Positions 1-9,541 of a DNA stretch of 64,000 nucleotides are shown here, piece after piece; within the stretch, counting starts at the first letter, position 1; every line of letters starts with the position of its first letter. The notes beneath the pieces were generated by a model. That model was not told where the DNA came from. It was given only the letters and a program-made list of their open reading frames with translations, and made no database searches. The DNA is from an uncultured Maribacter sp. (GTDB lineage: Bacteria; Bacteroidota; Bacteroidia; Flavobacteriales; Flavobacteriaceae), in the NCBI RefSeq assembly GCF_947500405.1, contig NZ_CANMRY010000004.1, positions 124,001-188,000 on the forward strand, written 5' to 3'. A program made the translations under genes and the position numbers.

Positions 1-1
1 A

Positions 2-970
2 GGTCTTTGGGCAGATTATATGATTATTGCTCCTGCAACTGCAAATACTATGTCTAAAATGGCTAATGGTACTTGCGATAATTTATTGCTAGCAGTATAT
101 TTATCTGCTAAATGCCCTGTTTTTATTGCTCCAGCAATGGATTTGGATATGTATAAACACGGTTCTACAAAAGCATCTTTAACTACTTTGGAGTCTTACG
201 GTAATATAATTATACCTGCTGCTTCTGGTGAATTAGCAAGTGGTTTAGTTGGTGAAGGCAGAATGGCAGAACCAGAAGATATTGTTTCGTTTGTAGAAAA
301 TGAAATAGCCAAGAACCTTTCTTTGCAAGGAAAAAAGGTTTTAATTACGGCTGGACCAACGTATGAGGCTATAGACCCTGTTCGTTTTATAGGGAATCAT
401 TCCTCTGGTTTAATGGGGTATGAACTTGCAAAAAGTGCTGCGAATTTAGGGGCAGAAGTAATATTAGTTTCAGGGCCATCTAAATACACTGTGGATCACA
501 ATTTTATTCATTTGGTAAAAGTAGTTTCTGCAGATGAAATGTATGACGAAGTACATAAATATTATAAAGAAATAGATATTGCAATTTGTGCGGCAGCAGT
601 AGCAGATTATAAACCTAAAATAAAAGCAACTCAAAAAATAAAAAAGAAACAAGAGGAGTTTTCTATTGAGCTTGTTAAAAATAAAGACATTTTATTTTCT
701 TTAGGTGAACAAAAAACGAATCAATTTTTAGTTGGTTTTGCTTTAGAAACAGAAAATGAAGTAGAAAATGCAACTGGAAAGTTAAAAAGAAAAAATTTAG
801 ATGCTATTGTTCTTAATTCTTTAAACGATAGTGGTGCTGGTTTTGGAAAAGCAACTAATAAAATCACCTTCATAGATACCAATTTACAGATAAAAACGTT
901 TGAATTAAAAACTAAGGCAGCTGTTGCTCTAGATATATTAAACGAAATAATTCAAAGACTAGATGCGTAA
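2..970 (+). CDS. coaBC: CoaBC, bifunctional phosphopantothenoylcysteine decarboxylase / phosphopantothenate-cysteine ligase (5' partial)
   Basis: Makes 4'-phosphopantetheine in coenzyme A synthesis: the CoaB half condenses phosphopantothenate with cysteine and the CoaC half decarboxylates the product. The reading frame is already open at base 2, so the gene starts before the window. The flavin-binding N-terminus and its catalytic His are not visible. The remaining CoaC half shows PATANT and the active-site segment APAMDLDMY. The CoaB half shows AGPTYEAIDPVRF followed by NHSSGLMG, then AAAVADYKP and VGFALET. The stop overlaps the next ATG by 8 bases, which implies translational coupling. coaE, the last CoA-pathway enzyme, lies about 5.5 kb downstream on the same strand. 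Identification is firm. Confidence 0.96.
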   Translation, partial: GLWADYMIIAPATANTMSKMANGTCDNLLLAVYLSAKCPVFIAPAMDLDMYKHGSTKASLTTLESYGNIIIPAASGELASGLVGEGRMAEPEDIVSFVENEIAKNLSLQGKKVLITAGPTYEAIDPVRFIGNHSSGLMGYELAKSAANLGAEVILVSGPSKYTVDHNFIHLVKVVSADEMYDEVHKYYKEIDIAICAAAVADYKPKIKATQKIKKKQEEFSIELVKNKDILFSLGEQKTNQFLVGFALETENEVENATGKLKRKNLDAIVLNSLNDSGAGFGKATNKITFIDTNLQIKTFELKTKAAVALDILNEIIQRLDA

Positions 971-1850
971 TCTAATTATCGCTATATTTTTTTTAGGTTT
1001 TTCTTTGTTTGTAAAAGCACAAGAATTAAACTGTAAAATTACTGTAAACTCTGATCAGGTTTCACAAACTAATCAGCAAATTTTTAAAACTTTAGAACGT
1101 TCTTTAAACGATTTTGTAAATAAAACAAAGTGGACAAATAAGGTGTATAAGGAGAATGAACGTATTAATTCTCAGTTGTTTATTACTATTACGGAGTATG
1201 AGTCTAACAGGTTTAAGGGTAATATACAAATACAATCTTCTAGGCCGGTTTTTAATACATCTTATGAAACTCCAGTCTTTAATTATAAAGACAATCAGTT
1301 AAACTTTGAATACATAGAATTTCAGCCATTAGTTTTTAATGAAAACGTGTATGAATCTAACTTAGTAAGTGTTGTAGCTTATTATGTGTATATAATGATA
1401 GGGTTAGATGCAGATACATTTGCATTAGAAGGCGGTAGTGAGTTTTTTAGAAAAGCGCAAAGTATAGTTACACAAGCACAAGGAGGTAATTCAGCAGGGT
1501 GGAGCCAGTCATCAGACCGAAGTCGTTTTGAACTTGTAGATAATTTACTTTCTAATACCTATAAAGAGTACAGAGTTGCAATGTATAATTATCATAGAAA
1601 GGGGTTAGATATTCTTGGAGATAACAATAGTACAGGTAAGCAAATTATTGCAGGTACCATGAACTTGTTTGATACTATGATAAAGAGAAGACCTAATGCT
1701 TTTTTAATGCAAACTTTTTTTGATGCTAAGTCTGAAGAAATTCAAAATATCTTTTCTGGAGGCCCAAAAGTGGATGTGGTGAAGTTAAAAGAAACCTTAA
1801 ATAGGGTTGCGCCATTATATTCTAGTACCTGGAATGATATTAAATATTAA
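963..1850 (+). CDS. DUF4835 family secreted protein (PorD-like, type IX secretion associated)
   Basis: A 295-residue exported protein with an N-terminal signal peptide (hydrophobic residues 4-17, likely cleavage after VKA before QELN). The sequence matches the DUF4835 family, which in Bacteroidetes usually sits between coaBC and recN, exactly as here. The family has been linked to type IX secretion/gliding under the name PorD. That role is family knowledge and cannot be read from this sequence. No catalytic motif is visible. The body is mixed alpha/beta with a conserved central stretch (VVAYYVYIMIGLDADTF) and ends at YSSTWNDIKY. The start ATG lies inside the end of coaBC. Confidence 0.85.
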   Translation: MRNLIIAIFFLGFSLFVKAQELNCKITVNSDQVSQTNQQIFKTLERSLNDFVNKTKWTNKVYKENERINSQLFITITEYESNRFKGNIQIQSSRPVFNTSYETPVFNYKDNQLNFEYIEFQPLVFNENVYESNLVSVVAYYVYIMIGLDADTFALEGGSEFFRKAQSIVTQAQGGNSAGWSQSSDRSRFELVDNLLSNTYKEYRVAMYNYHRKGLDILGDNNSTGKQIIAGTMNLFDTMIKRRPNAFLMQTFFDAKSEEIQNIFSGGPKVDVVKLKETLNRVAPLYSSTWNDIKY

Positions 1851-1878
1851 CTCTATTTTTTTACGATAGAATATAGAT

Positions 1879-1886
1879 TACATTTG
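1879..1886 (+). promoter_or_regulatory. Bacteroidetes -7 element upstream of recN
   Basis: TACATTTG matches TAnnTTTG and lies 21 bases before the recN start. No good TTG at -33 is seen, so the call rests on one element. Confidence 0.45.
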
Positions 1887-1906
1887 TAGCAATAAAATTA
1901 TCTACA

Positions 1907-3565
1907 TTGCTTACAAATTTATCCATAAAAAATTACGCCCTAATAGATCACTTAAATGTATCCTTTACAAAAGGATTTACGGTAATTACGGGAGAAACAG
2001 GAGCTGGTAAATCTATACTTCTTGGAGGTTTGTCTTTAGTCTTAGGGAAACGCGCAGATTTGTCTTCTTTAAGAGATAAAACAGTTAAATGTGTTATAGA
2101 GGCAGAGTTTAATATAGAAAAGTATAATCTAAAATCTTTCTTTACCAAACAAGATTTAGATTATGAGAGTACCACAATTATACGTAGAGAAATACAGCCA
2201 AGCGGAAAATCTAGAGCATTTGTAAATGATACACCGATAACCCTAGATATACTATCAAGATTAGGAGAAAAACTAATCGATGTGCATTCCCAACATCAAA
2301 CTTTACAATTAGGAGATAATAATTTTCAGTTAAAAGTAATAGATGCTTTAGCAGACAACTCTAAAATTTTAGAGAAATATGCTGCTGCTTTAAAATTATA
2401 TCAATCTTTAGTAAAAGAATTAGAAGAGCTTATTTTATTTCGTGATAACGCCTCTAAAGAGCAGGATTATAATAGCTTTTTATTAAAAGAATTAGAGTCT
2501 GCGCCTTTAAAAGAAGGAATTTTGGAAGAATTAGAGCAAGAATATGAGCAGCTTAATAATGTAGAGCTCATCATGGAGCAGTTGGCAACAGGTAATCAAT
2601 TACTTAATGAGGAGCAAATAGGTGTAATAGGGGCTCTTTCTCAATTAAAACAAGTAACTACTAAGTTGTCTAATTTTAGTACTAAATACAATTCTTTAAA
2701 TGAAAGAGTACAATCTGTTTTTATAGAGTTAGATGATGTTGCTACAGAATTACAAGATTATATAGAGAATACCGAAGCAAATCCTAAAGTTTTAGAAGAG
2801 GTTAACGCAAAACTTCAGTTGTTGTATGATCTTCAAAAAAAGCATAGTGTTTTAACTATAGAAGAATTAGTTGCTGTAAGAGAAGATTTAAGTAAAAAAG
2901 TTTCTACTACAGAGAATATAGAATCTACAATTAAAGAAAAAGAAGAAGCACTTTCTAAGCAAAAAAATGTTTTAGAAGACATTGCTATAAGCTTACGAAA
3001 AAGAAGACAAAAAGTAATACCTAGTTTAAAAAAACAATTAGAAAATTCATTAAGTACTTTAGGAATGCCAAGTGCTTCCTTTACTATAGAGGTTAATAAA
3101 GCAGAGGCTTATAAAGCATTAGGTAAAGATGATTTGGTGTTTTTATTTTCTGCCAATAAAGGAGGTAATTATGGAGAACTAAAAAAAGTAGCTTCAGGTG
3201 GTGAACTTTCTAGAATTATGTTGGTAATAAAAGCAATATTAGCTAAATATGAAGATTTGCCAACCATAATGTTTGATGAAATTGATACAGGTGTTTCAGG
3301 TGAAATATCTGGACAAATGGGGGTTATTATGAAGAATATGAGTGCAGATATGCAAGTTTTTTCTATAACGCATTTACCACAAGTAGCATCTAAAGGAAAC
3401 CAACATTATAAAGTACGCAAAACAGAAGATAAACAAGGAACAACTACTAATTTATACATACTATCTGAAGAAGAAAGAGTAGTAGAGTTAGCAGAAATGT
3501 TGGGAGGAAAAGAACATTCGAATTCTGCAATTGCACATGCAAAGGAATTATTAAGTGGAGCATAG
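1907..3565 (+). CDS. recN: DNA repair protein RecN
   Basis: SMC-like ATPase that acts with RecA at double-strand breaks. It is 552 residues, normal for the family. The N-terminal half of the ATPase carries Walker A GETGAGKS (about residues 28-35). A long coiled coil with many E/K/L/Q residues spans roughly 150-370. The C-terminal half carries the signature ASGGELSR and Walker B IMFDEIDTGVSG. The start is a TTG at 1907; the next residues (LTNLSIKNYALID) are the typical RecN N-terminus, so the TTG is favoured over any internal ATG. It follows coaBC-DUF4835 with a 56-base gap that contains a -7 promoter element. Confidence 0.96.
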   Translation: MLTNLSIKNYALIDHLNVSFTKGFTVITGETGAGKSILLGGLSLVLGKRADLSSLRDKTVKCVIEAEFNIEKYNLKSFFTKQDLDYESTTIIRREIQPSGKSRAFVNDTPITLDILSRLGEKLIDVHSQHQTLQLGDNNFQLKVIDALADNSKILEKYAAALKLYQSLVKELEELILFRDNASKEQDYNSFLLKELESAPLKEGILEELEQEYEQLNNVELIMEQLATGNQLLNEEQIGVIGALSQLKQVTTKLSNFSTKYNSLNERVQSVFIELDDVATELQDYIENTEANPKVLEEVNAKLQLLYDLQKKHSVLTIEELVAVREDLSKKVSTTENIESTIKEKEEALSKQKNVLEDIAISLRKRRQKVIPSLKKQLENSLSTLGMPSASFTIEVNKAEAYKALGKDDLVFLFSANKGGNYGELKKVASGGELSRIMLVIKAILAKYEDLPTIMFDEIDTGVSGEISGQMGVIMKNMSADMQVFSITHLPQVASKGNQHYKVRKTEDKQGTTTNLYILSEEERVVELAEMLGGKEHSNSAIAHAKELLSGA

Positions 3566-3609
3566 ATATTTATAGATGCTTAACTACTATTTTTTTAACA
3601 TATTTTAAA

Positions 3610-3617
3610 TATCTTTG
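3610..3617 (+). promoter_or_regulatory. Bacteroidetes -7 element upstream of fabI
   Basis: TATCTTTG matches TAnnTTTG and lies 29 bases before the fabI ATG, in the 81-base gap after recN. Confidence 0.5.
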
Positions 3618-3646
3618 ATTTTTATAAAAACCCTAAGAACAGGAAA

Positions 3647-4456
3647 ATGGCATATAATTTATTAAAAGGCAAAAGAGGAATTATTTTTGGAGCATTAGAT
3701 GAAAATTCTATTGCATGGAAAACAGCATTAAGTGTCCATGCAGAAGGAGGTACTTTTGTTTTAACCAATGCGCCAATTGCTTTACGTATGGGGCAATTAA
3801 AAGAGCTTGGAGAGCAAACAGGTTCAGAAATTATACCTGCAGATGCAACAAGTGAAGAAGATTTAAAAAATCTTGTAACAAAATCTATGGAGATTTTAGG
3901 AGGTAAAATAGATTTTGTTTTACATTCTATAGGAATGTCTGTAAATGTTCGTAAAGGAAGGTCTTATATGGATGAAAACTATGACTTTACAGCTAAAGGT
4001 TGGGATATATCTGCTTTGTCTTTTCATAAGGTAATGCAAACATTATATAAGAATGATGCTATGAGCGAGTGGGGAAGTATTGTTGCTCTAACGTATATGG
4101 CAGCGCAAAGAAGTTTTCCTGATTATAATGATATGGCAGATAATAAAGCATATTTAGAATCTGTAGCACGTAGTTTTGGTTATTTCTTTGGAAAAGATAA
4201 AAAAGTAAGAGTTAATACTATTTCACAATCTCCTACTGCAACAACTGCTGGTCAGGGAATTAAAGGGTTTAATGGCTTTATTAATTTTGCAGACCAAATG
4301 GCACCATTAGGTAACGCAACAGCGCAGGATTGTGCAGATTATACCATAACACTATTCTCGGACCTTACACGTAAAGTTACCATGCAGAATTTATTTCATG
4401 ATGGTGGTTTTTCTAATACAGGAGTTAGTAGAGAAGTAATGGATAAGTTTGAATAA
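3647..4456 (+). CDS. fabI: Enoyl-[acyl-carrier-protein] reductase, FabI type
   Basis: Last reductive step of each fatty-acid elongation cycle, using NAD(P)H. It is a divergent short-chain dehydrogenase fold of 269 residues. The nucleotide-binding N-terminus reads GIIFGALDENSIAW, the FabI version rather than the classical TGxxxGIG. The catalytic residues are Tyr150, Tyr160 and Lys167, in the FabI spacing Y-x6-K (PDYNDMADNKA). The substrate loop ISQSPTATTAGQGIKGF follows. It has its own promoter element upstream and a strong terminator downstream (4485-4528), so it is probably monocistronic. Confidence 0.95.
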   Translation: MAYNLLKGKRGIIFGALDENSIAWKTALSVHAEGGTFVLTNAPIALRMGQLKELGEQTGSEIIPADATSEEDLKNLVTKSMEILGGKIDFVLHSIGMSVNVRKGRSYMDENYDFTAKGWDISALSFHKVMQTLYKNDAMSEWGSIVALTYMAAQRSFPDYNDMADNKAYLESVARSFGYFFGKDKKVRVNTISQSPTATTAGQGIKGFNGFINFADQMAPLGNATAQDCADYTITLFSDLTRKVTMQNLFHDGGFSNTGVSREVMDKFE

Positions 4457-4484
4457 AGTTATTTTATATAAATAATTTTTTAGG

Positions 4485-4528
4485 TTGACTTTTGGGAATA
4501 CTATTCCTGGAAGTCAATTTGTTTTTTT
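4485..4528 (+). terminator. Intrinsic terminator after fabI
   Basis: TTGACTT (4485-4491) pairs with AAGTCAA (4511-4517). GGAAT/ATTCC pairs inside, joined through G-T wobbles. A T-tract follows at 4522-4528. Confidence 0.8.
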
Positions 4529-4557
4529 ACGTAAATTTACCAACAAATTAGGTTTCT

Positions 4558-5574
4558 ATGGATTTGTCTTTTTCTTTTATTGTTCCAGTTTATAATAGAC
4601 CTAATGAGGTTTTGGAGCTCTTAGAAAGTCTTTCTAAGCAAACGTATGCCAAACCTTTTGAGATAGTACTTATAGAGGACGGTTCTACAGTTTCTTCAGA
4701 AAATGTGGTGCAAAGTTTTGCATCAAAATTAAACATATCTTACTATAAGAAATTTAATTCTGGCCCAGGAGATTCTAGAAATTATGGAATGCGAAGAGCA
4801 AAAGGAAATTATTTTATAGTGCTAGATTCCGATTGTATAATTCCGCCTCAATATTTAGAAGTAGCAGAAAAATCTTTGCAAGAAAATTTTGTTCACTGTT
4901 ATGGAGGTCCAGATGCGGCACATGAATCTTTCTCTACAGTGCAAAAAGCAATTAATTATGCAATGACCTCTTTTTTTACTACAGGTGGAATAAGAGGTGG
5001 AAAAAAGGCAGTAGACAAGTTTCAGCCTCGTAGTTTTAATATGGGGATCTCTAAAGAAGCATTTGAGAATGTAGGCGGTTACGGTAATATTCACCCAGGA
5101 GAGGATCCAGACTTAACCATACGTATTTGGAATAAAGGATATGATACAAAGCTAATACCAGAAGCATATGTGTATCATAAAAGAAGAATAGATTGGAATA
5201 AGTTTTATATACAAGTAAATAAATTTGGAATGGTAAGGCCAATTTTAAATAAATGGCATCCAGAAACGCAAAAATTAACCTACTGGTTTCCTACGCTATT
5301 TTGTATTGGTTTTATAGTATCTATTTTATTACTGTTATTTGGTATTTGGATTCCTTTAGCATTTTATAAAGTCTACTTTGTAATATTGTTTTTTCATTCT
5401 TTATTACAGAATAAAAACTTTAGTGTAGCAGCACTCTCTTTGGTTGCTGTGGTTATTCAGTTTGTAGGTTATGGATACGGTTTTTTAAAATCTACTTTTT
5501 GGATTAACTTTAGTAAAAAGAAACCAAGAGAAATATTTCCAAATTTGTTTTTTAAAATTAACAGCATACTTTGA
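4558..5574 (+). CDS. Family 2 glycosyltransferase with C-terminal membrane segments
   Basis: Transfers a sugar from a nucleotide donor; acceptor unknown. The GT-A domain starts at once with FIVPVYNRPNEVLELL. It has IEDGST, the DxD metal motif in VLDSDC and the GT2 acidic site NVGGYGNIHPGEDPDL. After about residue 235 there are two or three membrane helices (around 242-290 and 297-315), so it is anchored in the inner membrane with the catalytic domain in the cytoplasm. The stop overlaps the TTG start of the YbbR-domain gene (TTGA), so the two are co-transcribed. A cell-surface polysaccharide or lipid role is plausible but not shown. Confidence 0.85.
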   Translation: MDLSFSFIVPVYNRPNEVLELLESLSKQTYAKPFEIVLIEDGSTVSSENVVQSFASKLNISYYKKFNSGPGDSRNYGMRRAKGNYFIVLDSDCIIPPQYLEVAEKSLQENFVHCYGGPDAAHESFSTVQKAINYAMTSFFTTGGIRGGKKAVDKFQPRSFNMGISKEAFENVGGYGNIHPGEDPDLTIRIWNKGYDTKLIPEAYVYHKRRIDWNKFYIQVNKFGMVRPILNKWHPETQKLTYWFPTLFCIGFIVSILLLLFGIWIPLAFYKVYFVILFFHSLLQNKNFSVAALSLVAVVIQFVGYGYGFLKSTFWINFSKKKPREIFPNLFFKINSIL

Positions 5575-6527
5575 TAAAGAAAATAGGTAAACATTTAAAG
5601 AAGAGAAAAGTAAAAATATTTTCTATTTTTTTACTAGTTTCTAGTTTAGCTTGGTTTATAAACAAACTATCAGAATCTTACACGAGTAACACAACGTTTA
5701 AATTAAATTATTATAATATCCCTGAAGGGTATCTTTTAAAGTCTGTTACAAAAGAAAAGTTAGATGTAAAGTTACAGGCTATAGGGTTTCAGTTTTTAAG
5801 TTTTGGGTTAAGTGCTAAAGAAATAGCTATAGATTTATCGGAAGAAGAAGTAAAGAACTCTAAGTTTAGTTTATCTGTAAAGCAAATACAAAAACAAGTG
5901 GAAAAAGCTTTGCCAAACTCTATGGTTTTAAAAGATTTGGATAAGGAAAATATAGATTTTGAGTTGGTTAAAATAATAACGAAATCTATTCCAGTAAATG
6001 CCAATATAAAGCTAACTCTTCAAAAGAATTGTATGTTAGATGGTGCTATTGTTTTAGAACCTAATAGTATTGAAGTTACGGGGCCAGAAAATGAAATAGA
6101 TACCTTGCAGAATTTAAAAACAGCCTTAGTAGAGTTGTCTAATATTGGGGAAGACTTTTCTAAAAGAACCAAAATAATAACTCCTAAAGTATTAAAAAAT
6201 ACAACTTATAGTACAGAGAATATTATTGTAAAAGGCGATGTTTCTCGTTTTTCAGAAAAAATAATTAATAATATTCCTATTAAGGTTATTAACTTGCCTC
6301 AAGGTACTATAGTAAAGATTTTCCCAGACAGAGTTAAAATTTTGTGTAAAGCAAAATTAGAAGTATTAAAAAAAATATCGAAAAAAGATTTTGTTGTAAC
6401 AGCAAATTACAATAATATGCTACAAGGTAAAGAAAAAGTAGCACTGAAAATTACTAGTGCGCCAAATAAAGTTTATAGTGCAACTCTTTTAGAAAACAAA
6501 GTAACCTATATTATTAGCGAGCAATGA
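5571..6527 (+). CDS. YbbR/CdaR-like domain protein
   Basis: A 318-residue protein with one N-terminal membrane segment (about residues 14-31, IFSIFLLVSSLAWFI) and an extracytoplasmic part resembling tandem YbbR repeats (for example SIPVNANIKL, NNIPIKVINL). In Firmicutes, YbbR-domain CdaR regulates the c-di-AMP cyclase; no cyclase gene is visible here, so the function is open. The start is TTG at 5571, overlapping the preceding stop as TTGA. The stop in turn overlaps the coaE start as ATGA. This tight coupling, GT2-ybbR-coaE, suggests one transcript. Confidence 0.75.
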   Translation: MIKKIGKHLKKRKVKIFSIFLLVSSLAWFINKLSESYTSNTTFKLNYYNIPEGYLLKSVTKEKLDVKLQAIGFQFLSFGLSAKEIAIDLSEEEVKNSKFSLSVKQIQKQVEKALPNSMVLKDLDKENIDFELVKIITKSIPVNANIKLTLQKNCMLDGAIVLEPNSIEVTGPENEIDTLQNLKTALVELSNIGEDFSKRTKIITPKVLKNTTYSTENIIVKGDVSRFSEKIINNIPIKVINLPQGTIVKIFPDRVKILCKAKLEVLKKISKKDFVVTANYNNMLQGKEKVALKITSAPNKVYSATLLENKVTYIISEQ

Positions 6528-7108
6528 AAATAATTGGTTTAACAGGAGGTATTGGTAGCGGAAAAACTACTGTTGCAAACTTATTTTTAGCATTAGGTGT
6601 TCCTGTTTATAATTCAGATAAAGAAGCTAAAAACTTAATGAGTACCTCTAAATTTTTAATTAGAGAAATAAAAAAACTATTAGGAGAAGAATCCTACAAA
6701 AAGTCAAAATTAAATAGAAACTATATTGCGGGGAAAGTTTTTAAGGACAAAAAATTGTTACAAAAACTTAATGCTATAGTGCACCCAGCTGTACGGGAAA
6801 ACTTTTTACAGTGGGTAAGTGAACAAAGTACTTCATACGTAATTCAGGAAACAGCACTTTTGTATGAAAATAATACAGCTTCATTATATGATGCTGTAAT
6901 TTTAGTTACAGCTCCAGAAGAACTTAGAGTAGAGCGAGTTTTGCATAGAGACGCTACAAGTAAAGAAGCCATTTTAGCTCGTATTAATAATCAATTAAGT
7001 GATAAAGAGAAAATAGCAAAGGCAAATTTTATCATTGAGAATATTGATATTAAAGAAACAGAACAAAAAGTAGAAGCATTACATAAGTCTTTGCTTGCAT
7101 ATAGCTAG
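6524..7108 (+). CDS. coaE: Dephospho-CoA kinase
   Basis: Final step of coenzyme A synthesis, phosphorylating the 3'-OH of dephospho-CoA with ATP. It is 194 residues, normal length. The P-loop GLTGGIGSGKTT is at residues 5-16, followed by the substrate-binding region VYNSDKEAKNLM. The lid and base-binding segment includes RVLHRDATSKEAILARINNQ. Translation is coupled to the upstream ybbR gene through an ATGA overlap. No clear terminator follows before the sensor kinase gene 80 bases downstream. Confidence 0.95.
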   Translation: MKIIGLTGGIGSGKTTVANLFLALGVPVYNSDKEAKNLMSTSKFLIREIKKLLGEESYKKSKLNRNYIAGKVFKDKKLLQKLNAIVHPAVRENFLQWVSEQSTSYVIQETALLYENNTASLYDAVILVTAPEELRVERVLHRDATSKEAILARINNQLSDKEKIAKANFIIENIDIKETEQKVEALHKSLLAYS

Positions 7109-7188
7109 CATAGAGAGATTTTTACATTTTTGTTAAGGTTAGGTTAAAGGTGCAATTTTCTATAGGTTAAATCTTAATTTTACAAAGA

Positions 7189-8769
7189 ATGAATAAGAGG
7201 TTGTTTGTTATTTTAGTTGTTTTAATGAGCCTCTCACTTGTTGGAATTATTTTTGTTCAAATCTTTTGGATCAAACAATCTGTTGAGGATAAGGAAGAAC
7301 AATTTTCCAATACAGTGTCGGAAGCTCTTAATAATGTTACAAATAAAATAGCTAGTAGAGAAACAAGAAACTATTTTGATAGGTATTTTAATCTTAGAGA
7401 TAGCATAGGGAAACCTAAAAGTTCTCACTTAAGGAATTTCTTTTTTATAGATAGAGATATAAACTCTAATGAGATACGTATGTATTCGCATGGTATCTTA
7501 GAAGAAGATTATAATATAGCATCTACGTTCTTTGACAATGGAAGTATAGACACCGTAACAACAATTAAAAACTATACAAGTAAGCGTACCACTGCAATTT
7601 ATAAAGAAAATGTTGGTCTAGATGGCAAGCAATATGAATTAAATGCAGTTCAGAAATTTGAAAAAATTGGCGGCTTATCTGAAATAGAAAGAGCGCAAAT
7701 GGAGGATGTTTTTAGTGAATATGCTAAGAAAGTACCTATTCATAGAAGAGTTTCTACACAGGAAATAGAGTTGTTGTTAGATCGTGAATTAAAAAATAGA
7801 GGATTAAATGTAGATTTTGAATATGGAGTATACAGTAAAGGTTTGCCAACAAAAGTAAAATCTAAAAAGTTTAAGTATACCAAAACAAATATTTACCAAT
7901 CGCCTATTTTTAAAGATTTAGAAGGGAATTCTAATTTTTCTTTGCTTATTAATTTTCCGAAGAAAAAAAGATTTTTAATACAATCTATTTTAGGAATGGC
8001 AGGTTTGTCCTTGCTATTTACCTTAATTATTGTTCTTGCTTATGCAGGAGCTATATACCAGTTAATACAGCAGAAACAAATATCTGAGATTAAGACAGAT
8101 TTTATAAATAATATGACGCATGAGTTTAAAACACCCATTGCAACTATTAATTTGGCTGTAGAAGCTATTAAGAATCCTAAAATAATAGAAGATAAAGAAA
8201 AAGTAATGCGGTATTTGCAAATGATACGTGATGAAAATAAACGTATGCACGCGCAAGTAGAAAATGTATTACGAATATCTAAATTAGAAAAAAACCAACT
8301 AGATATTAGTAAGGATAGGATAGATGTACATGACATAATAGAAGATGCAATAGCGCATGTAGAATTAATTGTTGAAGATAGAGGAGGTTATATAAATACA
8401 CATTTAGAAGCGCAAAGAACAGATGTGTTAGCTAATGAAATGCATTTTACCAATGTAGTGGTAAATGTTTTAGATAATGCAATTAAATACTCTGTACAAG
8501 CACCAAAGATTGATGTATATACAGAAATTGCAAAGAGTAACATAATTATAAAAATAAAAGACCAAGGCTCAGGAATGAGTAAGGCGGTATTAAAAAAAGT
8601 GTTCGAAAAATTTTATAGAGAACACACAGGAGACATTCATAATGTAAAAGGGCACGGATTAGGGCTTTCTTATGTTAAAAAAATAATAGATGATCACCAA
8701 GGTGAAGTTTATGCAGAAAGTGAAAAAGGAAAAGGAAGTACTTTCTATATAAAGTTACCGTTAATTTAA
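7189..8769 (+). CDS. Membrane sensor histidine kinase
   Basis: Orthodox two-component sensor, 526 residues. Membrane helices at about residues 5-28 and 263-290 flank a roughly 235-residue periplasmic sensor region with no recognisable domain. The HisKA domain has the phospho-acceptor in NNMTHEFKTPIA (His311). The HATPase_c domain shows the N box (NVLDNAIKYS), G1 (KDQGSGMS), F box (FEKFYRE) and G2 (GHGLGLSYVKK). No HAMP or PAS domain is evident. It is paired with the OmpR-type regulator 6 bases downstream, an arrangement similar to RprX/RprY of Bacteroides. The signal is unknown. Confidence 0.93.
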   Translation: MNKRLFVILVVLMSLSLVGIIFVQIFWIKQSVEDKEEQFSNTVSEALNNVTNKIASRETRNYFDRYFNLRDSIGKPKSSHLRNFFFIDRDINSNEIRMYSHGILEEDYNIASTFFDNGSIDTVTTIKNYTSKRTTAIYKENVGLDGKQYELNAVQKFEKIGGLSEIERAQMEDVFSEYAKKVPIHRRVSTQEIELLLDRELKNRGLNVDFEYGVYSKGLPTKVKSKKFKYTKTNIYQSPIFKDLEGNSNFSLLINFPKKKRFLIQSILGMAGLSLLFTLIIVLAYAGAIYQLIQQKQISEIKTDFINNMTHEFKTPIATINLAVEAIKNPKIIEDKEKVMRYLQMIRDENKRMHAQVENVLRISKLEKNQLDISKDRIDVHDIIEDAIAHVELIVEDRGGYINTHLEAQRTDVLANEMHFTNVVVNVLDNAIKYSVQAPKIDVYTEIAKSNIIIKIKDQGSGMSKAVLKKVFEKFYREHTGDIHNVKGHGLGLSYVKKIIDDHQGEVYAESEKGKGSTFYIKLPLI

Positions 8770-8775
8770 AATAAT

Positions 8776-9486
8776 ATGGAGACAACAGAAAAAAAAATAC
8801 TATTAGTAGAAGATGATCCAAATTTTGGTATTGTTTTAAAAGATTACTTAGCAATGAATAACTTTGATGTTACTCTTGCTAAAAACGGTATGGAAGGTTT
8901 TGAGAAATTTAAAAAGGACAATTATGACGTATGTATTTTAGATGTAATGATGCCTTATAAAGATGGATATACTTTAGCAAAAGAAATTAGAGAAAAGAAC
9001 GAGAATGTTCCAATTATTTTCTTAACAGCTAAAACAATGAAGGAAGATGTTTTAAAAGGATACAAAGCTGGTGCGGATGATTATTTAAATAAGCCTTTTG
9101 ATTCTGAAGTGCTTTTAATGAAACTTAAAGCAATACTTCAAAGAAAGACATCTAATACACTAGCTGATAGTAGAAAATTTGAATTTGTAATAGGTGGATT
9201 CCATTTAAATTCTAAACTTAGATTTTTAAAATTTGGAGAAGAAGAGGCTGTAAAACTTTCTCCTAAAGAAAATGAGTTATTGCGTTTATTAGCCTTACAT
9301 GAAAATGATTTAATGCCAAGAGAATTAGCGCTTACAAAAATTTGGAGAGACGATAATTACTTTACCTCTAGAAGTATGGATGTTTATATTGCTAAACTTA
9401 GAAAGTACTTAAAAAAGGACGATTCTGTAGAGATTCTAAACATTCACGGAGAAGGCTTTAGATTAGTAATAAAAACAGAAGAATAG
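8776..9486 (+). CDS. OmpR/PhoB-family response regulator (RprY-like)
   Basis: Partner of the upstream kinase, 236 residues. The receiver has an acidic pocket at residues 12-14 (VEDD), phospho-acceptor Asp56 (CILDVMMP), Thr84 (FLTAK) and Lys106 (NKPFD). A linker follows, then a winged-helix DNA-binding domain (about 140-233) with LSPKENELLRLL, SRSMDVYIAKLRKYL and a typical C-terminal hairpin GEGFRLV. All receiver residues needed for phosphorylation are present. The gene ends at the terminator it shares with miaA. Confidence 0.95.
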   Translation: METTEKKILLVEDDPNFGIVLKDYLAMNNFDVTLAKNGMEGFEKFKKDNYDVCILDVMMPYKDGYTLAKEIREKNENVPIIFLTAKTMKEDVLKGYKAGADDYLNKPFDSEVLLMKLKAILQRKTSNTLADSRKFEFVIGGFHLNSKLRFLKFGEEEAVKLSPKENELLRLLALHENDLMPRELALTKIWRDDNYFTSRSMDVYIAKLRKYLKKDDSVEILNIHGEGFRLVIKTEE

Positions 9487-9508
9487 TCTCTGTATTTTAA
9501 AAAGATTT

Positions 9509-9541
9509 AAAAACCATCTAAAATTTTTTAGATGGTTTTTT
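9509..9541. terminator. Bidirectional terminator between the response regulator and miaA
   Basis: A 14-bp stem AAAAACCATCTAAA / TTTAGATGGTTTTT with A-rich and T-rich flanks works on both strands. The miaA stop codon lies inside the hairpin (9528-9530). Confidence 0.85.
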